From Lolliginicoccus lacisalsi (lineage in GTDB: Bacteria; Actinomycetota; Actinomycetes; Mycobacteriales; Mycobacteriaceae): a stretch of DNA of 64,000 bases. Position 1 is the first letter of the stretch. Each line of letters opens with the position of its first letter. Position numbers and translations under genes: made by a program. Shown here piece after piece: positions 57,323 to 64,000 of this stretch. The notes below the pieces were generated by a model, which did no database searches, had not been told where the DNA came from, and saw nothing but the letters and a program-made list of their open reading frames with translations. The DNA is taken from positions 1 to 64,000 of the forward strand of contig NZ_JACYWE010000010.1 in the NCBI RefSeq assembly GCF_014841105.1, given 5' to 3'.

Positions 57323-58468
57323 TCACGGCAGCCGCAGCGGCCGCTGCCGCCAGGTGGCCTGGCCGCGCCGGTGCCGCACCCGCGAGTCCAGGACCAGCGC
57401 TATCACCCCGGCGGCAGCTGCGGGATGGGCGACGGCGCTGACTATCCGGGCACATTGCAGCCTGGCTCCTTGCTCCACCTGGCCCGCCACGAGGCGGGAC
57501 GCCACCAAGCATGCGTAACCGCCGCGCGCGAGCGCGCGCGTGCGCGGATCGCGGGCACGAACGAGCAGCACGGGCAGCATCTGGGTAGCGGCGATCCCGG
57601 CGAGCACCAGGGTGGTGCTGGTCCGGCCACCGAAGGCGTGGCCGAGCCACCGGCCGTATCCCTCGCGGAGCGTGCGCGCGCTGCAGTACATGCGGCAGCT
57701 CGCTGCCGGTCCACCCAGCACGACAGCGGTCTTGCGACCTTTCGCGCGGTACTCGCGCGCGAGGTCGAGATCATCGACGAGGGATCCGCGAATGCGCGCA
57801 TGGCCACCGACCGCCCGATAGGCATCGGTGCTGGTAGCCATGAACTGGCCGCACGCGATCGAGAGCGAGGGGCGGAGGTTCTCGTTCGCCAGTCGCACCG
57901 GTACCAACGCGAGCCAGGACCACGCCAGCAACGGCTGGATCAGGTGCTCGACGAGGCTGCCGGCGGCCTGGAATGGCCAGATGCTGACGAGGTCCGCCGA
58001 GGAGGACTCGAGCGCCAGCACGGCCGAGTCGACCGCGCTCGGGGAGAGGCGCACATCGGCATCGAGGAAGAGCAGGACGCCCGGGCGCGCCATCGCGTGC
58101 TCGGCGAGGCGCTGGCATGCCCACTGCTTGCCGACCCACCCCGGAGGCGGTTCCTCCTCGCTCGCGCGAAGCTCGAATCGCGGGTCGCTGCCAATAGCCT
58201 CGAGCGCAGCCGCGCCCGTGCCATCCGTGGACGCGTCGTCAAGGATGAGCACGCGAAAGTCGTGGCTCGTGTCCTGCTGCTGGAGGTCCATGATCAGCGA
58301 GGGGAGGGTGTGGCGCTCGTTCCGTGCTGGAATGCAGACCGACACGGGGCGGCGGCGCCCGATTCCGGGGCGAGCCCGGGGGGCGGTGGCAGCGTTGACA
58401 ACCGCGATGGCGAGGAGGCCGGCCGCGGTGGACGCCCCGATCGCTGCGAGCCATCGCTGCGGCAGCAC
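57323..58468 (-). CDS. GT2 glycosyltransferase, probably carotenoid (CruG/CrtQ-like)
   Basis: A protein of 381 residues. An N-terminal hydrophobic segment (LAAIGASTAAGLLAIAVV) is followed by a GT-A domain: VSVCIPARNERHTLPSLI, VLILDDASTDGTG, LLFLDADVRLSPSAV (DxD), and SLVDDLDLAREYRAKGR near the acceptor site. C-terminal hydrophobic helices anchor it. GTG 58468 is taken as the start, just after the lppM stop; no clear ribosome site is seen, so coupled translation is likely. Context with cruF and crtO points to a carotenoid glucosylation step. Acceptor and sugar are inferred. Confidence 0.8.
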   Translation of the reverse strand: MLPQRWLAAIGASTAAGLLAIAVVNAATAPRARPGIGRRRPVSVCIPARNERHTLPSLIMDLQQQDTSHDFRVLILDDASTDGTGAAALEAIGSDPRFELRASEEEPPPGWVGKQWACQRLAEHAMARPGVLLFLDADVRLSPSAVDSAVLALESSSADLVSIWPFQAAGSLVEHLIQPLLAWSWLALVPVRLANENLRPSLSIACGQFMATSTDAYRAVGGHARIRGSLVDDLDLAREYRAKGRKTAVVLGGPAASCRMYCSARTLREGYGRWLGHAFGGRTSTTLVLAGIAATQMLPVLLVRARDPRTRALARGGYACLVASRLVAGQVEQGARLQCARIVSAVAHPAAAAGVIALVLDSRVRHRRGQATWRQRPLRLP

Positions 58469-58469
58469 G

Positions 58470-59153
58470 TCAGTGAACGAGGTCGCCCGGCTTCGGGGAC
58501 CGGTTCCGGCTGAACCACGAGAGCGCTCCCACCACGACGGCGGCGGCGACGCTGGCGCCAATCACGAACCCTGCCCAGCCCGCGAAGCTGCGGGTGTTCG
58601 GGTCGGTGTACCTCGTCTCGGCACGGAATGTCGATAGCTGCCCGGCCGAGGGGGTCCAGGTCACCGAGCGATTGCTGGTCTGATCCCCATTGGTGGATTC
58701 CACCGAGGAAGGGAACGTCACCGAGATGCGGATCTGCGCGCCATCGCCGATGTTCCGCAGGTCAGCGCGCCCGGTGAGGGTCACGTCCGAGCCATTGCGG
58801 GTAAGGCGGACATCGAAGCTGCCGGGGACGTCGCTGCTGGTCAGCGCGAGCTGCCGGAAGTCGGCGAAGCTGAGATCGCTGAAGATGAGCTCGCTGCCCA
58901 CGAAGCCCTCATCGGTCCACGGCTGCACCCGCGCCCGGGTGCGCAGGGAGTCCTGGATCCGCAGCTGTGGCCCGACGGTGTCATCGTCCCCCCCTCGCTG
59001 GGCAACGATCATCCGTCCCGATACACGGTCATCGCTATTGATGCTCACGTCGACCTCAGTTCGCAGGCATCCGGAGAGGAGCAGGGCGAGCGTGGCGAGC
59101 AGCAACGTGGCGACGGCGGTACGCGCGCGCCGAGGCAATGCGGTTTGAGACAC
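58470..59153 (-). CDS. lppM: LppM-like lipoprotein
   Basis: A protein of 227 residues, the same length as Rv2171, as I recall. Signal VATLLLATLALLLSGC has a lipobox; a beta-rich domain follows (RTEVDVSINSDDRVSGRMIVAQRGGDDD) and a C-terminal membrane helix (FAGWAGFVIGASVAAAVVVGALSW). LppM of M. tuberculosis is implicated in phagosome maturation block and binds lipid. It begins at GTG 59153, 4 bp after the cruF stop, and runs into the glycosyltransferase, so it is embedded in a carotenoid operon. Confidence 0.9.
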   Translation of the reverse strand: MSQTALPRRARTAVATLLLATLALLLSGCLRTEVDVSINSDDRVSGRMIVAQRGGDDDTVGPQLRIQDSLRTRARVQPWTDEGFVGSELIFSDLSFADFRQLALTSSDVPGSFDVRLTRNGSDVTLTGRADLRNIGDGAQIRISVTFPSSVESTNGDQTSNRSVTWTPSAGQLSTFRAETRYTDPNTRSFAGWAGFVIGASVAAAVVVGALSWFSRNRSPKPGDLVH

Positions 59154-59157
59154 AGGG

Positions 59158-60027
59158 CTATCGTGCCAGGTTGTTCGAGCGTCGCGCGCTAGGGTCGGGG
59201 GGTTCGCCATGGATCCGTGATCTCCAGGGCCGGATGCGACGAGCGGCAAGAAGCAGCGGCACGCCCGTGATGGCCATGCCGACGAATCCATAGGCCGCGG
59301 AAAGGCGCAGGTCAGGCAGGAACACCAGGTGCGCGACGGCGGAACCCAGCCACGTCCAGGCAAACAGCGCGAGCGGGGGAGCGTCGCGCCGCATCCGGGC
59401 CCGGGGCGTGGGAGCGGGGCCCCGGTCGGCTACTGCGAGGAGAGTGGCGATGCACACGGCGACCAGTGCCCACCCCGCGTAGTTCGACAAGGGAATAGGG
59501 AACCCTGGCAGCGAAGGGCCGCCCGCGCACCATGTCCAGTAGCCGGCCGTGACCATCTGCGGGTCGAGGTACAGGTCCCACGCGACAATGGTGGCGGCCG
59601 CGAGCGGAACCCGCATCCACTGGCGGCCACGGGGCAGCGCGGACACCACAGCCGATGCCGCGCACCACGCCGGATAGCTACCGCCCACCCAGGCCAGCGG
59701 GACAATCACCGGGACGTCGGCGATGGCGGGCCCCAGCCGATCGAGGGCGTACTCGTAGCAACCGAACGGGAAACCGGTCGCCACGCCGATGGCCTCCGCG
59801 GCGAGGCCACCGCCGGCCGCGCCGACCAGCAGCGCGAGAGCGAACACAACACCGCGCGAGGCGAGGGCGTGCACCAGCGCCGCGCCCGCGAGGAGCACCA
59901 CGACGAGCGCGGTCACCGCATCGGCCACGCCGCCTTGGGCCAGCGGAAAGGCGATCTGGGCAAGCACGGCGGCGACCGCGAGCGCCACCGCCATCCCGCC
60001 CAGCCGGGCAATGCTCACCGCGGCCAT
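59158..60027 (-). CDS. cruF: Carotenoid 1,2-hydratase-like membrane protein (CruF family)
   Basis: A protein of 289 residues of the DUF422 family, with about seven hydrophobic helices. Family-typical stretches are IGVATGFPFGCYEYALDRLGP, VPVIVPLAWVGGSYPAW, IVAWDLYLDPQMVTAGYWTW and GGPSLPGFPIPLSNYAGWALV, which include the conserved Asp and His/Glu residues. CruF adds water to the psi-end of acyclic carotenoids, which then allows glycosylation. ATG 60027 overlaps the crtO-like stop by 13 bp. The substrate in this organism is not known. Confidence 0.88.
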   Translation of the reverse strand: MAAVSIARLGGMAVALAVAAVLAQIAFPLAQGGVADAVTALVVVLLAGAALVHALASRGVVFALALLVGAAGGGLAAEAIGVATGFPFGCYEYALDRLGPAIADVPVIVPLAWVGGSYPAWCAASAVVSALPRGRQWMRVPLAAATIVAWDLYLDPQMVTAGYWTWCAGGPSLPGFPIPLSNYAGWALVAVCIATLLAVADRGPAPTPRARMRRDAPPLALFAWTWLGSAVAHLVFLPDLRLSAAYGFVGMAITGVPLLLAARRIRPWRSRIHGEPPDPSARRSNNLAR

Positions 60028-61598
60028 GCGAGCCGGTTCCGGGCGCCTCCGAAGCGTGCATCGCGCAGCGCCAGCCGCGCGGCGCTGCGGCCGCTGAACC
60101 CGGAGACGCCCCCGCCCGGATGGGTCGAGGCCCCGGTGATGTACATGCCGGGAGCGGCCGGGACCCGATGCCGCGCGAGCGGCGGCACGGGTCGCCACAG
60201 CATCATCTGGTCGAGCCCCATCTCCACATGCATCACGTTGCCGCCGAGTAGGCCGAGCTCGCTGGCCAGTGACTTGGGGGTCTGGATGTAGCGGTCGAGC
60301 AACCCCTCGGACAGGCCGGGGGCGTAGCGCTCGAGCTCAGCGATGATCCGGTCGGACTCCTGCTCGGCGACGTCATCCCAGTCATGTCCCCGCAGCGCAT
60401 AGGGCTGCCACTGCGACCACAGGGTGAGCTGGTGCTCCCCGGGCGGAGCCAGCGTGGGGTCGATCGCGCTGAAGGTCATCGCCAGGGCGACGGGCCGCTC
60501 GGCGCGGTCCCCGGCGAGCATCGCGCCATGGGCCCGCCGCAGGTGGGATCGATCCGTGGCGAGGAGCTGCAGGCCCGCGAGCACCGTGTCCCCGGCGGGC
60601 CCCGCCGATGGGTACGAGGGCAGGGCCGAGGACCGCAGGCGCACCGCCATGCCGAGCCCCGGGCCCACCCGGATGCGGCGCCGCCAGGTCTCGATCCGCC
60701 GCGCGTCGTAGCCGCCGCGGGCGAGCATCTCCAGCGTGGTCAGCACATGGCAGCCAGCGATTACTGTCGCGGCACGATGCTGCTTGCCGGACGCTGTGGT
60801 GGCGATCCAGTCGTGGCCCTCTCGCTCGAGGCAGTCGACGGCATCCCCGCGATGGATCTGCCCGTCATCCTCGCGCAGGCGCGCCGCGAGAGCCTCGGTG
60901 AGCGCGCCGCTGCCGCCGACCGCGCGCCCCGGTGGCAGGGCATGCATGAGTGCCGCGAATCCCACCATCGGCGCGGTGCCAGGCTCGGATGTCGGCGGGC
61001 CGGACTGCGCGCCGAACCAGGAGAGCGCTGCCTTCAGCCGCTCGCTGTCGAAGTAGTAGTCGAGCAGCGCATCCCCGCTGGCGAGGAAGTCGCGCGAGAG
61101 CTGGGCGGGGTCGCCGTCGGTATCCAGGCCCCAGAACGACCTGATCAGCGAGGATGGTGCTGGCGGGCGCGCGAACGCGCGCATCACCTTTTGGCTGCGC
61201 GGAGCCCAGTCGTGCACGAAGGCTCGGTAGGCGCGCGCGTCCCGTGCCCCGCAGGCTCGGTCGATCGATTCACAGGTGGCATCGAGGTCCTGGTGGAACA
61301 CGATGCCAGGCTGTCCCGTGGAAGGCTCGGCGGGAGCGAACGCCCAGGGATCGCACTCCAGGTAGCGCAGCCCGTGCTGGGCCAGCTCGAGCTCCTCGAT
61401 GATCCCGCTGTGGCGGATCATCAGGTGCGCCGACGATCCCCGATCGACCCGATGGCCCCGGAACAGTTCCACTGTCGAAACCGCGCCGCCGATGACGGTA
61501 TCGCGCTCGAGGACCGTGGTGGACCACCCGGCTCGAGCCAGGTAGCAGGCGCTGATCAAGGCGTTATGGCCGGATCCAATGATGATGGCGTCGCTCAC
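60015..61598 (-). CDS. CrtO-like carotenoid ketolase / phytoene dehydrogenase family protein
   Basis: A protein of 527 residues. FAD-binding motif IIIGSGHNALISACYLARAGWSTTVLERD, then GAVSTVELFRGHRVDRGSSAHLMIRHSG, and C-terminal PAAPGMYITGASTHPGGGVSGFSGRSAARLAL. Length and the G-H-N-A-L start fit CrtO of rhodococci rather than CrtI. A 4-keto group on the carotenoid is a fair guess, but related dehydrogenases of unknown role exist. It begins at GTG 61598, 11 bp after the acetyltransferase gene, and overlaps cruF. Confidence 0.8.
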   Translation of the reverse strand: MSDAIIIGSGHNALISACYLARAGWSTTVLERDTVIGGAVSTVELFRGHRVDRGSSAHLMIRHSGIIEELELAQHGLRYLECDPWAFAPAEPSTGQPGIVFHQDLDATCESIDRACGARDARAYRAFVHDWAPRSQKVMRAFARPPAPSSLIRSFWGLDTDGDPAQLSRDFLASGDALLDYYFDSERLKAALSWFGAQSGPPTSEPGTAPMVGFAALMHALPPGRAVGGSGALTEALAARLREDDGQIHRGDAVDCLEREGHDWIATTASGKQHRAATVIAGCHVLTTLEMLARGGYDARRIETWRRRIRVGPGLGMAVRLRSSALPSYPSAGPAGDTVLAGLQLLATDRSHLRRAHGAMLAGDRAERPVALAMTFSAIDPTLAPPGEHQLTLWSQWQPYALRGHDWDDVAEQESDRIIAELERYAPGLSEGLLDRYIQTPKSLASELGLLGGNVMHVEMGLDQMMLWRPVPPLARHRVPAAPGMYITGASTHPGGGVSGFSGRSAARLALRDARFGGARNRLAWPR

Positions 61599-61609
61599 GA
61601 TGCCCGAGC

Positions 61610-62239
61610 CTATGCGGTGCTCGCCGCGAGCGGCAGGGCGCGGCCCAGCACGGCGAAGGCGCGCGGATCCCCGTCGAACCGGAATTCGCGCAGGACGTCC
61701 TCGAATCCGCGCCGGCGGTAGAGCCGCCAGGCGCGGTTGGACTCGCCCCCCACCTCGGGAGTGGACAGGAGGACCCGGGACGCGTCACACCCGGCGAGGA
61801 GCTGGCCGAGCAGGGCGTCACCGGGCCCGTGCCCCTGGGCGGAGGGGTGGATGTGCAGCTCGGTGAGCTCGAAGTAGTCAGCGAGCATCTCCTCGGCCGC
61901 CACGCTGCCATGGGCGCGGGAGAGGCCGCGATGGACTTGCTCGTACCACCATTGCTGGCGGGAACCCGTGTAGCCGTAGGCGATGCCGATGAGCGTGCCA
62001 TGGCGGGGATCATGGTCCTGCTTGCCGTGCGGGGCAAGGACGGCGGCGGCGCGCCAGCCGGGGCGCAGCGCGTGCTCCGCCCACATCGGGGCTCGGCGCC
62101 GGGCGACGGATGCGGGATAACCCATGGCGCGGACATAGATCGTGAGCGCCTCGTGGAGGCGCTCGCGCATCTGTGCCGGGGTGAGATCGGAGACATACGG
62201 CTGCTGCACTGCGGTTGCGGTCCTCGGGAGGCGGGTCAT
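61610..62239 (-). CDS. GNAT acetyltransferase (Rv2170-like)
   Basis: A protein of 209 residues (ATG 62239; an ATG at 62245 is also possible). LFHIHPSAQG-type acetyl-CoA loop: ELTELHIHPSAQGHGPGDALLGQLL, then ESNRAWRLYRRRGFEDVLREF closing the fold. WYEQVHRGLSRAHG lies in the substrate half. M. tuberculosis Rv2170 acetylates lysines of isocitrate lyase, according to what I remember. It is the first gene of the leftward run GNAT-crtO-cruF-lppM-GT2, with short gaps, so it may be co-expressed with pigment genes. Confidence 0.88.
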   Translation of the reverse strand: MTRLPRTATAVQQPYVSDLTPAQMRERLHEALTIYVRAMGYPASVARRRAPMWAEHALRPGWRAAAVLAPHGKQDHDPRHGTLIGIAYGYTGSRQQWWYEQVHRGLSRAHGSVAAEEMLADYFELTELHIHPSAQGHGPGDALLGQLLAGCDASRVLLSTPEVGGESNRAWRLYRRRGFEDVLREFRFDGDPRAFAVLGRALPLAASTA

Positions 62240-62425
62240 GGACACGGGAAATTGTCAGGCCTGCGCGTTATCGTAGTTGTATCGAACATGGGTTCGATGC
62301 CGCAGCTCGTTGCGCTGGATCGCGACTCGACCGTCGGCCCCAGGCTCTTGGTTGATCCTACTGGGTGCTTGGCGGGCTTCGCGATCGTTGCGCGCCGGAG
62401 TGCCCGGCGGGAAGGAGGTTGGCGG

Positions 62426-63103
62426 ATGCGTCCGGAAACGCGCCGAAGGTTGTCGTCGTGCACGGGCCCTGGAGGCCCGGCGCCCACTAGCGCGCAGGCC
62501 AGATCGATGCTGAAGCGGGCTGATGCGTTCTGCGCGGAAGCAGGGCTCGCGGAGACCGCGGAGGAACGGTTCCGCGCCTCGTACCTCGCCACGCTGCGCG
62601 CCGCGGGCGCGGTGATCGTTCTCAGCGTCCCGCGGAGCAGGCGGCGGCGCCCCACGAGCGCCTGGGCGACGCTCGCGGCGGAAGGTCATCCGTGGGATGA
62701 CTGGGTAGCGCGGATCGCCCCTTACTCGACTCGGCGCGCCATCGTCGATGCTGGCAGCGCGAGACCGGTGACGGCGGCGGAGGCCGATGCGTTGTTCGGG
62801 CTCGCTGGCGAGTTCATCGATGCGGTTCACCGCCACGTCGATGTTGCCCGGAGCGCGGGGGGAAGGCCCCGGCCGGGCCGTTGGAGGGGCACGAGGAGCG
62901 GTCCCGCGGTGGATTTGTCATGGGTGCGACAAATCGCACAGGTCATCCGTGTGGTAAGTGGCCGCGCCACGCCTTATCATAGTGGTAAGTTCTTGTCCGA
63001 ATCAGGAGCCCGCCGCCACCACCGGTGCGGCTTTCACCATCAAGTGCGGGGGAGGGACCGTGCCACTCTCCGAGCACGAGCAGCGAATGCTCGAGCAGAT
63101 TGA
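62426..63103 (+). CDS. SAV_6107 family HEPN-like protein with C-terminal extension
   Basis: A protein of 225 residues. Residues about 20-140 (SAQARSMLKRADAFCAEAGLAETAEERFRASYLATLRAAGAV) match the helical SAV_6107/HEPN-like family, which occurs beside DUF3040 genes. From about residue 145 (GGRPRPGRWRGTRSG onward) the sequence is Arg-rich and looks random; it overlaps the promoter and first 44 bp of the next gene. So the natural stop may have been lost. ATG 62426 has GGAGG 8 nt upstream. Function unknown. Confidence 0.7.
   Translation: MRPETRRRLSSCTGPGGPAPTSAQARSMLKRADAFCAEAGLAETAEERFRASYLATLRAAGAVIVLSVPRSRRRRPTSAWATLAAEGHPWDDWVARIAPYSTRRAIVDAGSARPVTAAEADALFGLAGEFIDAVHRHVDVARSAGGRPRPGRWRGTRSGPAVDLSWVRQIAQVIRVVSGRATPYHSGKFLSESGARRHHRCGFHHQVRGRDRATLRARAANARAD
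62951..62990 (+). promoter_or_regulatory. Promoter with direct repeats upstream of the DUF3040 gene
   Basis: GTGGTAAGT occurs at 62951-62959 and 62982-62990, 31 bp apart (about three helical turns). A -10-like TTATCAT (62974-62980) lies between them. The arrangement suggests an operator, inside the 3' end of the previous frame. Confidence 0.5.
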
Positions 63104-63482
63104 GAGCGCGCTCTACGCGGAGGATCCGAAGTTTGCCTCCCAGGTGCGCTCCGCTGGAACCCGAGGCCCGTCGACGCGGCGGCGCATGCAATTCATCGCG
63201 CTGTTCGCCGTCGGTCTTGTCCTGCTCATCGCCGGGCTCGCCCTGCCGGTCCTGATGGTAGGAGGCTTTCCCGCCGTCAGTTTCCTGGGCTTCCTTGTGA
63301 TGTTCGGTACCGGCGTCTGGGCGCTGCTAGGCAAGCATGATTCGCCGGATGCGAATTCTGGCGACAAGCCAGAGGCTCCCGCGCAGCCGCCTGGCAAGCC
63401 TGGGAAGAAGCCACCGAAGCGTGCGTCAGGCAGCTTCTCGGAGCGGATGGAAGAGCGATTCCGCAAGCGCTTCGAGGAGTAG
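63060..63482 (+). CDS. DUF3040 membrane protein
   Basis: A protein of 140 residues. It starts VPLSEHEQRMLEQIESALYAEDPKFASQVR, the hallmark of DUF3040. Two membrane helices follow (FIALFAVGLVLLIAGLALPVLMV and FLGFLVMFGTGVWALLG). The C-terminal tail is charged and Pro/Lys-rich (KPEAPAQPPGKPGKKPPKRASG) and ends FRKRFEE. It matches Rv2169c, next to mraZ and the division cluster. GTG 63060 has GGGGGAGGG upstream. Function unknown; the location suggests a link to the cell envelope. Confidence 0.93.
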   Translation: MPLSEHEQRMLEQIESALYAEDPKFASQVRSAGTRGPSTRRRMQFIALFAVGLVLLIAGLALPVLMVGGFPAVSFLGFLVMFGTGVWALLGKHDSPDANSGDKPEAPAQPPGKPGKKPPKRASGSFSERMEERFRKRFEE

Positions 63483-63514
63483 GCCGCCGCGCCAGCAAGA
63501 AGGTCACGTTCAAT

Positions 63515-63551
63515 CCGGGTCCAGCTATTTCAGCTGGGCCCGGTTTCGTTT
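63515..63551 (+). terminator. Terminator after the DUF3040 gene
   Basis: CCGGGTCCAGCT (63515-63526) pairs with AGCTGGGCCCGG (63532-63543) with one G-U pair, followed by TTTCGTTT. Confidence 0.85.
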
Positions 63552-63910
63552 GCCCGGGCACCAGGGCTGGGTTCCCCACTTCCCCCCACCTGACGGTCGG
63601 CGGTCCGGGGCGCGAGTACGCCTCCCGGGCGGGCAGGCCTCCCGGGCGCGGGTGACCTCCTGGGCGCGAAAGCGCGAAACGCGCCAGCTCTGCGCGCTGG
63701 AGCTGTCCTTTTCTGCACAGAGGCGTCGCTCCGAAGCACTCTGTACGGGCTTCCCCACGCTCAGCCGCGCCGCCGGGCACGCACAGCGCCGCAGGTGGGC
63801 GGGCTGGAGCGGCGACCACGAGCGGCCGACTCGATCCCCCCACCATGCCGCGGCCGCGCTAGCTGAGGATATCCCCGCGTTTTCATCAGCAACACGTCTG
63901 TAATTGATTG
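63552..63910. other. Intergenic region before mraZ
   Basis: No gene is recognised. It holds a reverse-oriented MraZ-like box (63572-63590: on the minus strand GGTGGGGGGAAGTGGGGAA) and three copies of CCTCC(C/T)GGGCG at 63621, 63638 and 63656, about 17-18 bp apart. The final part is AT-rich by local standards (TTTTCATCAGCAACACG) and may contain the mraZ promoter. Confidence 0.55.
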
Positions 63911-63912
63911 CA

Positions 63913-63936
63913 GGTGGGGGAAAGTGGGGTAACGTG
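63913..63936 (+). promoter_or_regulatory. MraZ-box-like direct repeats
   Basis: GTGGGGGAAAGTGGGGTAACGTGG holds three GTGG elements 10-11 bp apart. MraZ proteins bind TGGG-type direct repeats upstream of their own gene. The motif is about 60 bp before the mraZ start, so autoregulation is likely. Confidence 0.7.
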
Positions 63937-63997
63937 GTGGCCGGTGGTACACGAGGGTGAATCACCTGGGCTTGCACGTGGAGGAGGTGCCGACAGC

Positions 63998-64000
63998 GTG
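63998..64000 (+). CDS. mraZ: Start codon of mraZ (partial, cut by the window)
   Basis: The last three bases are GTG, 8-9 nt after GGAGGAGGT, directly downstream of MraZ-like boxes and of the DUF3040 gene, as in M. tuberculosis (Rv2166c follows Rv2169c and small genes). The coding sequence itself is outside the window, so this call rests on context alone. Confidence 0.55.

Overview
This 64 kb window is chromosomal DNA of a GC-rich, mycolic-acid-type actinobacterium (order Mycobacteriales). The gene order matches, almost gene for gene, the Mycobacterium tuberculosis stretch from glnA1 to just before mraZ as I remember it (about Rv2220 down to Rv2166c). The genus cannot be fixed from the sequence alone. 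Carotenoid genes, a ROK glucokinase and a PASTA-bearing PknL point away from M. tuberculosis itself and towards a pigmented relative.

Layout. (1) 0.5-9 kb: glutamine synthetase, an RDD membrane protein, then a minus-strand lipoate block (sucB/dlaT, a TIGR01777 epimerase, lipB, lipA, a DUF4191 protein). LipB and LipA make the cofactor that SucB carries. (2) 9-20 kb: leucyl aminopeptidase, gcvT, ilvE, late cobalamin genes cobU-cobT-cobS, a DUF3043 protein, glycerate kinase, an A-type Fe-S carrier, an AdoK-type kinase and an OhrR-like regulator. (3) 20-29.5 kb: asnB and the respiratory supercomplex genes, ctaC-ctaF on the plus strand and ctaE-qcrC-qcrA-qcrB on the minus strand. A 1.1 kb repeat-dense spacer separates the two sets. 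(4) 29.5-38 kb: trpD, a RAM-domain regulator, a DnaQ/UvrC-like nuclease, two NlpC/P60 cell-wall hydrolases (the first behind a c-di-AMP riboswitch), a zincin-like lipoprotein and pimB'. (5) 38-49 kb: fadD15, two SRPBCC proteins, an ArsA-type ATPase, a ROK kinase, RNase AS, class II DAHP synthase (aroG), and pknL facing its likely substrate gene. (6) 49-62 kb: carotenoid genes (crtB, crtI, crtO-like, cruF-like, a GT2 glycosyltransferase) interleaved with the conserved envelope genes mptA, idsA2 and lppM. A two-gene accessory island lies inside this block. (7) 62-64 kb: an acetyltransferase, a HEPN-like protein, a DUF3040 membrane protein and the mraZ leader, with the probable mraZ start codon on the last three bases.

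The most unusual non-coding signal is a family of palindromes, each exactly 50 bp: 14-bp arms, a 22-bp variable core and a conserved 23-nt tail on one side. There are four full copies and one half copy. The three full copies whose two neighbours are both visible lie between the 3' ends of converging genes, and GC-rich short tandem repeats lie beside the copies. A second recurring signal is a -10 hexamer 6-7 nt before the start codon of about ten genes, which suggests leaderless transcripts. Two genes (the arsA-like ATPase and idsA2) appear to need a CTG start.

No tRNA, rRNA, insertion sequence, prophage or CRISPR array was seen.
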